The notes under the pieces were generated by a model. It saw nothing but the letters and a program-made list of their open reading frames with translations. It had not been told where the DNA came from and did no database searches. The translations under genes and the position numbers were made by a program. Positions 10,503-19,799 of a stretch of 64,000 bases of DNA are shown here, piece after piece (within the stretch, counting starts at the first letter, position 1; each line of letters opens with the position of its first letter). The stretch lies in contig NZ_JPOC01000009.1 in NCBI RefSeq assembly GCF_000738775.1, positions 78,901 through 142,900 on the forward strand, read 5' to 3'. This DNA comes from Prescottella defluvii. Its GTDB lineage: Bacteria; Actinomycetota; Actinomycetes; Mycobacteriales; Mycobacteriaceae.

Positions 10503-11747
10503 CTACGCGAGCAGATCCAGTTCGGTCAGTACCGCTGTGCTGCTCAGGCTTTCCACTCCGTCCACAAGATCCAACTGCCACGGCCCGGCGGTAGCGGCCA
10601 CCAGTTCGTCCCAGGAGCGGGCGGACGGGATCTTGGCCGCGCGGCGGGCATCGGCAACCACTGTCCCGGCGAGTGCGCCGGCACGCAGAAGAGCCGGGAT
10701 GTTCGCATGTCGCAGGTGCGATGGATGTGCCGCGCGTAGGTAGTTGCCGGCCGAACTGTGGGCGATCACCTGCGCCGATACCTTGCCGATCGACACCGCG
10801 GACACGAGGCTGTGCGCCGCCAGGAGCAGTTCGTTTCGCCGCCTCCGCTGAGGAAGGTCCAAGCGGGCAGATCCGGTCTCCTGGTAGACATCGAGGTGCA
10901 CGTACGTACGTATGAGAATCTCGGTGGCCATGACACACATCCCGGGAATCGCGATGCCGCTTCGCACGTTCCACCCGGTACCGCCTCGACCGAGGCCGCT
11001 GTAGGCGTGGAGTGCGAAGTCGCGCAACGCCTTGCTGTCGCTCTCGTACAGGAACGACATGCCGGGGATCGGCAGACTCATGGGTGTGATCACGTCGGCG
11101 AGTAGGTGCTGGGCCAGCCGCAGGGCCGCCTCGGGTGCAGAATCGACCGCTCTGAACCTGTCGCCGACGACGACCTGGGTGACGTCGTCGCCGAGCCAGG
11201 CCGCGCCGCGGAACTCGCCCTTCATGATCTGCCGAATGGCCTCGACGGGACGCGCGAGATCATGGCCGGCCGACTTCACTCGGTGTGCGCGTCCGCCGAA
11301 TCCGGGGCCCATGTAATCGATCGGCAGTCGCTTGCCCGCAGTCTCCCAGCTCTTCACGAGGTCTGACGGCATCAGCTTCCCGAGACGATCCCTCACCGCG
11401 GTGTCGATCGATGCGTCGAACCAGGTGCACAGCAGTCCGACGACACCGACAGCCCCGACAGCGACAAGGTCGGCCTTCGACCACGCCAGCCGGTGTTTCT
11501 GCTGCCAGAGATCCCACGCTTCACGCTGTGTGTCCGTCAGGCACGCATCGAGGTCGACCTCCGTCCACTCCCGCTGGGCACGAATCTCGTCGTTGTGTGC
11601 CGTCAGTTCGGCATAACTCTGGTGACGAGGGCCCTGTGCAAGCTGGATGTCAGTTTCCCGATCCTCGAGAGTTGCGCTGATCAGAGCATCGAGATCGGCG
11701 AGCCGGCGAGATTGGGTGTCGAGGTTGCGTTCGACGTGGTCGCTCAC
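10503..11747 (-). CDS. Unassigned protein with one membrane segment, second gene of a two-gene operon
   Basis: This is a 414-residue protein. Residues 1-90 are charged and helical (probable coiled coil). A single hydrophobic segment lies at about 92-110. The C-terminal 280 residues are mixed and mostly helical, with His/Asp-containing stretches but no motif I can name. The GTG start at 11747-11745 overlaps the stop of the upstream gene, so the two products are made together and probably act as partners. The pairing with a Gly-rich membrane-active-looking protein makes a toxin-like, defence or envelope-stress role possible, but nothing here proves one. Confidence 0.6.
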   Translation of the reverse strand: MSDHVERNLDTQSRRLADLDALISATLEDRETDIQLAQGPRHQSYAELTAHNDEIRAQREWTEVDLDACLTDTQREAWDLWQQKHRLAWSKADLVAVGAVGVVGLLCTWFDASIDTAVRDRLGKLMPSDLVKSWETAGKRLPIDYMGPGFGGRAHRVKSAGHDLARPVEAIRQIMKGEFRGAAWLGDDVTQVVVGDRFRAVDSAPEAALRLAQHLLADVITPMSLPIPGMSFLYESDSKALRDFALHAYSGLGRGGTGWNVRSGIAIPGMCVMATEILIRTYVHLDVYQETGSARLDLPQRRRRNELLLAAHSLVSAVSIGKVSAQVIAHSSAGNYLRAAHPSHLRHANIPALLRAGALAGTVVADARRAAKIPSARSWDELVAATAGPWQLDLVDGVESLSSTAVLTELDLLA

Positions 11748-12844
11748 GCGGTCATCTCCGTGGGTAGGCGCTCGCGAACCAGTTCGAGTGTGGTCTGTGC
11801 TTGCTTGGTGTCCTCCAGTTCTGCCTCGAGATCCTTGATGCGTTCGCGCAGCGCCGTGTTCTCGGCAGACGTCGCAGCCTTCTCCTGTTTGAGCGACTCG
11901 ATCTTCTCGACCAGCAGACCGACGCGGTCGGTGACTTCGTTGAGCCTGTCCTGCAAGCTCTCGACGACGCGACGGATCTTCTCGTCGCGGTCGGGTGCGT
12001 CCGCGAGAACCATCCGTGCGACGAGGTCGAGTTTGACGGCTTCTGCTGCGATGGCTTGAGAGCCCAACGGGCTGTAGCGGACTCCAGCCGCGGCCACGCC
12101 GCCACCGGCGAGTCCACCTACACCGGTCAGGAGCAGCGTCCCGCCGGCGACGCCGAATCCGCCTGCAGCAAGGGACCCGCCGCCCAACATGGCCAGGCCG
12201 GCGGAAGTCGCCGCGGCACCGGTGAGGCCCATGGTGCCGCCGATCGCGGCACCGATGGGTGCTGCCGCCCAACCTGCGGTCAGCGCGCCGGCGCCGATTC
12301 CGATGACGGACACCGCGGCGACCCGTCCCCACTTGATCGACTTGCGCCGGAGCGCTTTGACCAGGCCTTCGAATTCGTTTGTCATCGTGGCGAGATCGTT
12401 CTCGCGCAGCCCCGCGAGATTTCCGGCGGCCAGCGCGAGCGCGGACGTTCGTGCTGCAGGTCCCCACTTCGTATCGTCGGTCCAGGGACTGAACGTCATG
12501 AGTTCGGCGAGGATCACCAGGCACGCAGACCGACTGGGAATCGCCTTGGCGAGAAGCGGTGCAAGCTCGGTCAGGCCGTCCAGCTGCTCGGGAAGCGGCC
12601 TGCCTACGAGGGCAGTCAGTTGTTCCGACATCGACTCCGGTTGCGCCTCGGCCGACAGCATCTCTTCGAGTACATCCGAAACGAAACTCCGCAATCGGAT
12701 TCGCTTCCTGAGTTCGGTGCGGTCCTTGCGCTCCTCCTTCCAATCGATGCCGAGCATCCGGACTTGGAGGGCACGTAGGGCCAGCATCTGATCCGGGCTC
12801 AGCCGCAGGTCATCAGCGAGCTGGTCCGACGAAACCTCAGTCAT
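11744..12844 (-). CDS. Unassigned protein with glycine-rich membrane region and C-terminal coiled coil
   Basis: This is a 366-residue protein. Residues 1-170 are helical and charged. Residues 174-258 are strongly Gly/Ala-rich and hydrophobic, with repeated GG and GxxxG spacing as in glycine-zipper or pore-forming segments. Residues 295-350 form a heptad-like coiled coil (RLNEVTDRVGLLVEKIESL). ATG 12844 has only a modest upstream purine run. It is the first gene of a coupled pair with the 414-residue protein. I cannot assign a family with confidence. Confidence 0.6.
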   Translation of the reverse strand: MTEVSSDQLADDLRLSPDQMLALRALQVRMLGIDWKEERKDRTELRKRIRLRSFVSDVLEEMLSAEAQPESMSEQLTALVGRPLPEQLDGLTELAPLLAKAIPSRSACLVILAELMTFSPWTDDTKWGPAARTSALALAAGNLAGLRENDLATMTNEFEGLVKALRRKSIKWGRVAAVSVIGIGAGALTAGWAAAPIGAAIGGTMGLTGAAATSAGLAMLGGGSLAAGGFGVAGGTLLLTGVGGLAGGGVAAAGVRYSPLGSQAIAAEAVKLDLVARMVLADAPDRDEKIRRVVESLQDRLNEVTDRVGLLVEKIESLKQEKAATSAENTALRERIKDLEAELEDTKQAQTTLELVRERLPTEMTA

Positions 12845-12934
12845 GGGGTCATCCTCTGCACGAGTCGAGACGAATTCGCCGAAACAGTACCGAGCGAATC
12901 CGACAATCGGACCGGTCTGTCGAGTTGCCGCGCA

Positions 12935-13981
12935 TCACGCCACGCGCATGCCCGCCGGAAGTCGGCCGATCGGTGTGCGTAGTCGTCGGTGTCCGGCGAC
13001 GAGTGCGGCGGCAGCTACCGCGGCCTGGATGCCCACGCCCAGTGGCCAGATCGGTCCGGGCCGTGCCGTGGTCGGTGCGGTCGGCGCGTTCCGGTCGGTC
13101 AGGCAGGGGATGTCCTCGTCGCCGCCGCGCTGCGCGTCGCGGACGCTCGAACTGATCGAGCCCATGATGCCGAAGTCCTGGGAGGTGTCGGGTCCCTTGG
13201 GGACGGCGTCGGAGACGATGACGAAGGGATTGGCCGCGAGCATCCAGGCGGTGCGTTCGGTGTGCAGGAGCGTCCACGACGTCGTCCGGGTCTCGCTGCA
13301 CCTGTAGTGCCCGTTGCCGTTCTCGCCGTCGGGTTCCCAGCCGACGACGGCGGGGGCCTGGATCTCCTCGCGCGTCAACGCCGAGCCCAGGCCGAAGGCG
13401 ATCGGCGTTCCGACCGTGAACGCTGCCACCAGGAGGTAGGTGGCGGTCACCGCGAAAAGCGGTCGGTGTGAGCGGGCGGAGATCCCGATTCCGATCGCGC
13501 ACATCAGGCCCAGTTCGAGCGCCACCATGAGGATGAACACCGGCAGGCTCGCGACATGGACGCCGCCGCTGAGCACGGCCCACACCAGGGCCGGCACCGC
13601 GACCGCGAGGAATACCAGGGAGGCGGCCCACGCGGCCAGCCATTTGCCCCACAGCAACTGTCCGGGACGCAGCAGGGTGCTCTGCAGGATCGCCAGCGTG
13701 CCCGACGCGCGATCGCCGCTGACGGAGTTCGCCGACATCGCCGGCACCACCAGCAGCGCGAACAGCAGGACGAACCCGACGACCAGTTCGAACAGGAACT
13801 GTCCGGCCATGTCGGCCGAGTTGTCCGCCGCCTGCCCGAGTGCAGTGACGCCGCAGATCAGTGCGAACCACACCACGAGCAGCACGTACCAGCCGCGGGT
13901 GCGCAGTCGCTGGCGGAACTCGAGTCCGAACACCGTCAGGACGCCGTCGAGGTATCCGAGGGTCGGTCGTGTGGTGGTCAC
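12935..13981 (-). CDS. ABC transporter permease (ABC-2 type)
   Basis: This is a 348-residue membrane protein with about six helices. A cytosolic N-terminus leads into RLRTRGWYVLLVVW, and there is a large extracytoplasmic loop between the fifth and sixth helices (about residues 205-305). The motif SGDRASGTLAIL after helix 2 is typical of ABC-2 permeases. GTG 13981 overlaps the stop of the ATPase gene. The pair should export a lipid, peptide or drug; the substrate is not evident. Confidence 0.85.
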   Translation of the reverse strand: MTTTRPTLGYLDGVLTVFGLEFRQRLRTRGWYVLLVVWFALICGVTALGQAADNSADMAGQFLFELVVGFVLLFALLVVPAMSANSVSGDRASGTLAILQSTLLRPGQLLWGKWLAAWAASLVFLAVAVPALVWAVLSGGVHVASLPVFILMVALELGLMCAIGIGISARSHRPLFAVTATYLLVAAFTVGTPIAFGLGSALTREEIQAPAVVGWEPDGENGNGHYRCSETRTTSWTLLHTERTAWMLAANPFVIVSDAVPKGPDTSQDFGIMGSISSSVRDAQRGGDEDIPCLTDRNAPTAPTTARPGPIWPLGVGIQAAVAAAALVAGHRRLRTPIGRLPAGMRVA

Positions 13982-14934
13982 CGTGCGTCCTCCTGCATGC
14001 TCAGGTATGTCTGCTCCCAGGTTCCGGTTGCAGGGGCGAACTCGGTGACGGCGACACCGTCGGCGACGAGTGCCTGCAGTGCCGCGGCCGCATCGACTTC
14101 GTTCTCCACCAGGATCACCCGGTCTCCGGGGCGCCGGTCCGCGGACGTGTCGAGTCGGCGTCCGGCGCGCAGCAGCGAGGCGTCGAGGGTGTCCGGGTCC
14201 AGGGCGCGCACGACGAACCGGCGGGCCTGCGCTCCGGCCTCCGCGATCGTCTGCATGCGCACCGTCCGGCCGTCCGCGACGAAGACGGCGCGATCGGCGG
14301 TCTCGTCGAGGTCGGACAGCACGTGCGAGCTCACGACGATCGTCCGCCCGTCGGCTGCCAAGCGGCGCAGCAGGATTCGCAGGTCGATCCGGGCACCCGG
14401 GTCGAGGCCGGAGGCGGGTTCGTCCAGGAGCAGCACGCGGGGATCGTTGACGAGGGCGCGCGCCAGGGACAGTCGCTGCTGCTGTCCACGGGACAGGGCG
14501 CGGGCGGGGGCGTCGGCGAGGTCGGTGAGCTTGACGGTCTCGAGGAGGTCGCCGGCCCGCTCGCGTGCGGCGTCCGGCCTGATGCCGTACAGCCGAGCCA
14601 CCGCTGTCAGGATCTCCCGTGCGGTCAGCGACTCCCACACACCGAGGGTGTCGGGCATCCAGCCGAGGAGTGCGCGCACGGCCGCGGTGTCGGTGAGAGG
14701 ATCGTGCCCGCAGATGTCGATCGAACCGGCGTCGGGACGCAGCAGCGACGCGAGCATCAGCAGCAGTGTGGTCTTTCCGGACCCGTTCGGCCCGATGAGG
14801 GCGGTCACCTCGCCGGGATGTGCGACGAAGTCCATCGAGCGGACGGCGTGGACGGCGCCGAACGCGCGTGCCAGGCCGTCGGCGCGGATGCCGGTCTCGG
14901 TGGCCTCGGGGGTCTCGGGGGTCGAGGGGGTCAT
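13978..14934 (-). CDS. ABC transporter ATP-binding protein
   Basis: This is a 318-residue ATPase. Walker A is GPNGSGKTT at 48-56, the signature appears as ALSRGQQQR, and Walker B is VLLLDEP followed by ASGLD and a switch His in VVSSHV. The C-terminal 90 residues form an accessory domain as in CcmA/drug-export ATPases. It is coupled to the ABC-2 permease by a GTGA overlap, so the two form one exporter. Confidence 0.9.
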   Translation of the reverse strand: MTPSTPETPEATETGIRADGLARAFGAVHAVRSMDFVAHPGEVTALIGPNGSGKTTLLLMLASLLRPDAGSIDICGHDPLTDTAAVRALLGWMPDTLGVWESLTAREILTAVARLYGIRPDAARERAGDLLETVKLTDLADAPARALSRGQQQRLSLARALVNDPRVLLLDEPASGLDPGARIDLRILLRRLAADGRTIVVSSHVLSDLDETADRAVFVADGRTVRMQTIAEAGAQARRFVVRALDPDTLDASLLRAGRRLDTSADRRPGDRVILVENEVDAAAALQALVADGVAVTEFAPATGTWEQTYLSMQEDAR

Positions 14935-15002
14935 CGGCCGAACGCTACTGCGGTTCGGACAATTACGACGTCGAACTCACCGGCGAGCGTCGTGCGGGCG
15001 GG

Positions 15003-15257
15003 TCAGTCCGTCGGCGGGAGCGGGCGGTCGGCCAGCATCACGCGCCGGGTCCACCACACGAGTACCGCCACGGCGGCGGCGGTGAGCACCGCCGTCTGCA
15101 GGACCTGCGTGACGGCGAGGACGAGGAGGAACACGCCGAGCGCAGTGGCCACGGCCTCGATCTTGTAGAGCGGCCACGCGGTGCCGGCGATGTCGACGGT
15201 GAGACCGGCCCGGTGACGGGTGTGCCGAGGGGGTGTCGCGGTCGTCATCGTGGTCAC
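15003..15257 (-). CDS. Small membrane protein
   Basis: This is an 84-residue protein with two hydrophobic segments (about 35-52 and 54-70) and a short polar tail. AGGAG lies 5 nt before GTG 15257; an ATG three codons inside (15248) is the alternative start. It lies upstream of the ABC exporter on the same strand, 68 bp away, and divergent from the Rv1558-like gene. Function unknown. Confidence 0.55.
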   Translation of the reverse strand: MTTMTTATPPRHTRHRAGLTVDIAGTAWPLYKIEAVATALGVFLLVLAVTQVLQTAVLTAAAVAVLVWWTRRVMLADRPLPPTD

Positions 15258-15409
15258 CTCGTCTCCTGGTTTCGGCCGGCTCTCCCGGTGAGTTCAGAGT
15301 ACGCATACTTCGAAGTTCGGTCCAGCGAACAATTGACGGAGGCGGACGAAACTCCCGACGTCCGGGCATTCGGGTGGTCGAGATCATGTGCGCGGTGTTC
15401 ACTGGTTGC

Positions 15410-15847
15410 ATGCCACTCATCGGTGAATACGAGCCCAGTCCCAGTTCCTGGGCCGCGGACCAGGTCGATCTGTACGAGCGCTCCGGCGGGACCGAGGGGA
15501 CGACGATGGAGGGCAAGCCCGTCGTCATCCTGACAACCAAGGGCGCCAAGTCCGGCAAGCTGCGCAAGACGCCGCTCATGCGCGTCGAACACGACGGGCA
15601 GTACGCGGTGGTCGCGTCGCTCGGCGGCGCGCCGCAGCATCCCGTCTGGTACCACAACGTGGTCGCCGATCCGCACGTCGAACTCCAGGACGGTCCGGTC
15701 AAGCGGGACATGATCGCGCGCGAGGTCACCGGCGAGGAGAAGGCCGAGTGGTGGAAGCGGGCGGTCGAGGCGTGGCCGGCGTACGCCGACTACCAGACCA
15801 AGACCGATCGTCAGATCCCGGTCTTCGTGCTGGCGCCGCAGGACTGA
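15410..15847 (+). CDS. F420-dependent nitroreductase-family protein (Rv1558-like)
   Basis: This 145-residue protein belongs to the deazaflavin-dependent Ddn-like family. It starts [11 protein letters not shown] and contains [28 protein letters not shown] and NPVWYHN-type motifs (here HPVWYHN), which closely match my recollection of M. tuberculosis Rv1558. The family binds F420H2 and reduces quinones or nitro compounds. I chose ATG 15410 because it gives the family's usual length. The position upstream of ilvA also matches Rv1558-Rv1559. Confidence 0.85.
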   Translation: MPLIGEYEPSPSSWAADQVDLYERSGGTEGTTMEGKPVVILTTKGAKSGKLRKTPLMRVEHDGQYAVVASLGGAPQHPVWYHNVVADPHVELQDGPVKRDMIAREVTGEEKAEWWKRAVEAWPAYADYQTKTDRQIPVFVLAPQD

Positions 15848-15946
15848 TCCGCCGGAACAATCGCTGTCGCCGCGCCGAACGGCCCGGACCCGGGTAGCCT
15901 GCGAGGAGCAAGCTCTCGATTCCGGACCGTTCGGGCGGAGGCTGAA

Positions 15947-17722
15947 ATGGCGCCGAAAACTGTTGCAGATCAACTCGTTTCACAGTTGCTTGATGCGGGT
16001 GTGCAGCGCATCTACGGCATCGTCGGAGACAGTCTCAATCCGGTCGTGGACGCGGTGCGGCGCACCGGGGGAGCGGCGTCGGGTGGCATCGACTGGGTGC
16101 ACGTCCGGCACGAGGAGGTCGCGGCGTTCGCGGCCGCCGCGGAGGCGCAGATCACCGGGCGGCTCGCGGTGTGCGCGGGCTCGTGCGGTCCCGGGAATCT
16201 GCACCTGATCAACGGCCTGTACGACGCGAACCGTTCGGGCGCACCGGTACTCGCGATCGCCTCCCACATCCCGAGCACGCAGATCGGGACCGGGTACTTC
16301 CAGGAGACGCATCCCGACCGACTGTTCGTCGAGTGCTCCCGATACAACGAGATGATCAGCGTCCCCGCGCAGGCGCCGCGGATCGTGCAGAGCGCGATGC
16401 AGCACGCGATCGCGCAGTCCGGGGTCGCGGTGATCACGCTGCCGGGCGATGTCGCCGATCAGCGGGCGGAGGGTGCGGCGCCCCCACTGGTGCGGACGGG
16501 TACACCGTCGGTGGTGCCGGCCGACGACGACGTCCGAGCGCTCGCCGACGCGATCAACGCCGCGTCGGCGGTCGCGATCTTCGCCGGTGCCGGGGTCCTC
16601 GGCGCCCGCGACGAGTTGCTCGGCCTCGCGGACACGATCGGCGCCCCGATCGGTCATTCCCTGCGGGGCAAGGAATGGATCCAGTACGACAACCCGTTCG
16701 ACGTCGGCATGACCGGGCTGCTCGGCTACGGCGCGGCGCACGACGGCATCCACGGGGCCGATCTGCTTCTGCTGGTCGGGACCGACTTCCCGTACGACCA
16801 GTTCCTGCCCGACGACGTGCGGACCGCGCAGATCGACATCGCGGCGGAGAAACTCGGTCGGCGCACCGGCGTCGATCTCGCGGTGCACGGCGACACCCGA
16901 TCGGTGCTGCGGGCGCTGGCACCGCTCGTGGAACGCAAGTCCGACCGCGGCTTCCTCGACCGAACCCTGGACCGGCACGACAAGCTCATGGCCCGCGTCG
17001 TCGGGGCCTACACCGAGCCGGTCGGTCAGCGGGTCCCGATTCATCCCGAGTACGCGGCGTCGATCCTCGACGACCTGGCCGCCGACGACGCGATCTTCAC
17101 CGCGGACACCGGAATGTGCAATGTGTGGACCGCCCGCTACCTCACGCCCAACGGCCGACGCCGATTCCTGTCGTCGGCGCTGCACGGTTCGATGGCGAAC
17201 GCGCTGCCGCACGCGATCGGCGCGCAGTTCGCGCAGCCGGACCGTCAGGTGGTGGCGATGTCGGGTGACGGCGGGCTGTCGATGCTGCTGGGGGATCTCG
17301 TCACCGTCGCGATGTACAAGTTGCCGGTCAAGATCGTCGTGTTCGACAACTCGACCCTCGGCATGGTCAAGCTCGAGATGCTGGTCGACGGTCTGCCCGA
17401 TTTCGGCGTCGATGTCCCGTCCGTCGACTATGCGGCCGTTGCTGCGGCGCTGGGGATCCACTCACGGCGGATCGAGGATCCGGCGGATCTCGAGGAGGGA
17501 CTGCGGTCGGCGCTCGACCACGACGGCCCGGTGCTCGTCGACATCGTCACCGACCCGAATGCGTTGTCGTTGCCGCCGACCATCACCGGCGAGCAGGTGC
17601 GCGGTTTCGCGCTGGCGATGTCGCGGATGGTGATGAACGGTGGTGTTGGGCAAGCCGTTCAGATGGCGAAGTCCAACCTGAGGAACGTGCCGCGTCCGTC
17701 CCAGTTCTCGCGGAAGGACTGA
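15947..17722 (+). CDS. poxB: Pyruvate:quinone oxidoreductase (thiamine-diphosphate enzyme)
   Basis: This 591-residue protein decarboxylates pyruvate to acetate and CO2, passing electrons through FAD to membrane quinones. The ThDP Glu motif RHEEVAAFAA lies at 54-63. SCGPGNLHLINGLYD and the cofactor-binding SGDGGLSMLL with the downstream VFDNSTLGMV are all PoxB-like. The length suits PoxB (E. coli 572), and the C-terminal extension may mediate membrane binding. GGAG precedes ATG 15947. It is separated from ilvA by a GC-rich hairpin. Confidence 0.88.
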   Translation: MAPKTVADQLVSQLLDAGVQRIYGIVGDSLNPVVDAVRRTGGAASGGIDWVHVRHEEVAAFAAAAEAQITGRLAVCAGSCGPGNLHLINGLYDANRSGAPVLAIASHIPSTQIGTGYFQETHPDRLFVECSRYNEMISVPAQAPRIVQSAMQHAIAQSGVAVITLPGDVADQRAEGAAPPLVRTGTPSVVPADDDVRALADAINAASAVAIFAGAGVLGARDELLGLADTIGAPIGHSLRGKEWIQYDNPFDVGMTGLLGYGAAHDGIHGADLLLLVGTDFPYDQFLPDDVRTAQIDIAAEKLGRRTGVDLAVHGDTRSVLRALAPLVERKSDRGFLDRTLDRHDKLMARVVGAYTEPVGQRVPIHPEYAASILDDLAADDAIFTADTGMCNVWTARYLTPNGRRRFLSSALHGSMANALPHAIGAQFAQPDRQVVAMSGDGGLSMLLGDLVTVAMYKLPVKIVVFDNSTLGMVKLEMLVDGLPDFGVDVPSVDYAAVAAALGIHSRRIEDPADLEEGLRSALDHDGPVLVDIVTDPNALSLPPTITGEQVRGFALAMSRMVMNGGVGQAVQMAKSNLRNVPRPSQFSRKD

Positions 17723-17740
17723 CGCCGCCCGCGGGCGGCG
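17723..17740 (+). terminator. Possible terminator after poxB
   Basis: A perfect 18-bp palindrome of G and C starts immediately after the poxB stop. It can fold with a few unpaired central bases. There is no T tract, so it may act as a weak terminator. Confidence 0.45.
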
Positions 17741-17783
17741 GGGCGGTTGCGCGGTACCGGGTACGCAGTGGGAACATGGTTGG

Positions 17784-19133
17784 GTGTCAAATTCGCCTGA
17801 ACTCGCAGAACTGAAGGTCACCTCGCCCGCGCTCACCGCGGACGAGATCGATGCTGCTGCCGAGCGAATTGCGCACATTATCGACGCGACACCCCTGCAG
17901 CTCAGTGATCGGCTGTCGGCGCTGACCGGCGCGCGGGTGTACCTCAAGCGTGAAGATCTCCAGGTGGTCCGCTCCTACAAGCTGCGCGGCGCCTACAACC
18001 TGATCATGCAGTTGAACGACGCCGAGCGTGCCGCGGGCGTGGTCACGGCCAGTGCCGGCAACCACGCGCAGGGCGTGGCGTTCGCGTGCCGGTCGATGGA
18101 GATCCGCGGCCGCATCTACGTGCCGGCCAACACGCCCAAGCAGAAGCGCGACCGGATCATGGTCCACGGTGGCGGTTTCGTCGAGTTGATCCCGACGGGG
18201 GAGACCTACGACGCCGCCGCGGCCGCCGCGGCCGCCGACGTGGAGCGGACGGGCGCCACCATGGTGCCGCCGTTCGACGACACCCGCACCGCGGCGGGCC
18301 AGGGCACCATCGCGGCGGAGATCCTCGAGCAGCTGGGGCACGCGCCGGACAGCGTGATCGTCCCGGTCGGTGGCGGCGGCTGCATCGCCGGCATCGCGAC
18401 GTACATGCACGAGCGGGCACCGCAGACCACGATCATCGGTGTCGAGCCGGTGGGGGCGGCGTCGATGACGGCGGCCCTCGTCGCCGGGTGCCCGGTGACC
18501 CTGCCGGAGGTGGACCCGTTCGTCGACGGCGCGGCCGTCAAGCGGGTCGGTGACCTGCCGTACGCGGTGGTCTCGGTGCTCGGCGCGAGCGTCGTCTCGC
18601 ATGCGTCACTACCGCTGCTCGCGACCACCCGCACGAGTGGGTCGGGAAAGTTCGTGATGACGCAGGTCGACGAGGGTGCGATCTGCACCGCGATGCTCGA
18701 GCTGTACCAGAACGAGGGCATCATCGCCGAGCCGGCCGGTGCGCTGTCGGTGACCGCGCTCGGTCAGCTCGACGTCGAACCGGGGAGCACGGTGGTGTGC
18801 CTGATCTCCGGCGGCAACAACGACGTGTCCAGGTACGGCGAGATCCTCGAACGCTCGCTCGTCCACCTCGGTCTCAAGCACTACTTCCTGGTGGACTTCC
18901 CGCAGGAGCCGGGTTCGCTGCGACGTTTCCTCGACGAGGTGCTCGGGCCGGACGACGACATCACCCTGTTCGAGTACGTCAAGCGCAACAACCGGGAGAC
19001 GGGTGCGGCACTGGTCGGCATCGAACTCGGTTCGGCGGACGGGCTGACCGACCTGCTCGACCGGATGCGTGAGTCGCGTCTGCAGGTGGAGCAGCTCGAG
19101 CCCGGTTCCCCGGCGTACCGCTACCTCACGTAG
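17784..19133 (+). CDS. ilvA: Threonine ammonia-lyase (threonine deaminase)
   Basis: This 449-residue PLP enzyme converts threonine to 2-oxobutyrate for isoleucine synthesis. The PLP lysine is Lys66 in SYKLRGAYN, and the glycine-rich phosphate loop is VGGGG. A C-terminal regulatory ACT-like domain (about 365-449, starting HYFLVDFPQEPGSL) indicates the shorter, single-ACT form found in actinobacteria. The start is GTG 17784 (MSNSPELAEL). The last 8 bp overlap the converging TetR gene. Confidence 0.95.
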   Translation: MSNSPELAELKVTSPALTADEIDAAAERIAHIIDATPLQLSDRLSALTGARVYLKREDLQVVRSYKLRGAYNLIMQLNDAERAAGVVTASAGNHAQGVAFACRSMEIRGRIYVPANTPKQKRDRIMVHGGGFVELIPTGETYDAAAAAAAADVERTGATMVPPFDDTRTAAGQGTIAAEILEQLGHAPDSVIVPVGGGGCIAGIATYMHERAPQTTIIGVEPVGAASMTAALVAGCPVTLPEVDPFVDGAAVKRVGDLPYAVVSVLGASVVSHASLPLLATTRTSGSGKFVMTQVDEGAICTAMLELYQNEGIIAEPAGALSVTALGQLDVEPGSTVVCLISGGNNDVSRYGEILERSLVHLGLKHYFLVDFPQEPGSLRRFLDEVLGPDDDITLFEYVKRNNRETGAALVGIELGSADGLTDLLDRMRESRLQVEQLEPGSPAYRYLT

Positions 19134-19680
19134 CGGGGTCGTCCTCCGTCGCCGCGGTGGTGCCGAGCAGTCGGTCCACCACCCGGCGGTGGAGTTCCGG
19201 GTCGGTCTCGGGGAGGCCGAGCAGGGCCGCGAGGTAGATGCCGTCACCGACCAGGCGCACGATCTCGGCCTGGACCGGATCGTCGATCTCGGCGATCAGT
19301 CCGTCGTCCCACGAGCGCATCACGTCGGCGACGGCCTGCTGCACCTCGTCGTGCTGCCCGTCGGCGCTGCGCATCGCCGCGATCATCGAGCGGTACAGCG
19401 CCATCTCCTCCGCCGATTCGGCGCCGGGATACTGCAGGTAGATCTCGGACACGGTCCGGCCGCCGGCGACGGCGTCGGCGAGTTGCCGGTCGGACCGGTC
19501 GCCCAGGCGGCGGACCATCGACGCGAGCAGGGCTTCCTTGCTCGGGAAGTGGTACAGCAGTCCGCCCTTCGAGACGCCGGCCGCTGCGGCGACGGCTTCG
19601 AGCGTCACGTGGGCGACGCCGACGTCGTGCAGCAGGCTTTCGAGGGCGTCGAGGATGCGATCGCGTGTGTCGGAGGCCAT
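19126..19680 (-). CDS. TetR-family repressor
   Basis: This is a 184-residue regulator. The N-terminal helix-turn-helix reads from RDRILDALESLL to SKGGLLYHFPSKEALL, the canonical TetR recognition pattern. The helical C-terminal ligand domain contains nothing diagnostic. I chose ATG 19680 because it begins MASDTRDRIL; upstream in-frame ATGs would lie inside the operator region. It is divergent from the DHA2 exporter and most likely represses both genes. Confidence 0.9.
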   Translation of the reverse strand: MASDTRDRILDALESLLHDVGVAHVTLEAVAAAAGVSKGGLLYHFPSKEALLASMVRRLGDRSDRQLADAVAGGRTVSEIYLQYPGAESAEEMALYRSMIAAMRSADGQHDEVQQAVADVMRSWDDGLIAEIDDPVQAEIVRLVGDGIYLAALLGLPETDPELHRRVVDRLLGTTAATEDDPAT

Positions 19681-19691
19681 GAAAATCAATG

Positions 19692-19747
19692 TACCGGCTG
19701 GACGGTCAACTGCTACCCTGGTCGAGGTGCTATACCGGCTGGACGGT
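19692..19747. promoter_or_regulatory. Two operator copies between the TetR and exporter genes
   Basis: The 15-bp sequence taccggctggacggt occurs exactly at 19692-19706 and again at 19733-19747, 41 bp apart (about four helical turns). Each copy has ACCG/CGGT ends in near-inverted arrangement, as TetR operators do. The first lies 12 bp upstream of the TetR start. Two sites on the same face of the helix would allow cooperative repression of both promoters. Confidence 0.75.
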
Positions 19748-19799
19748 TCACCATCTGGTCGGTTTCCGTTCATCCGAGAAGAACGCGTGGGGAGAAGAG

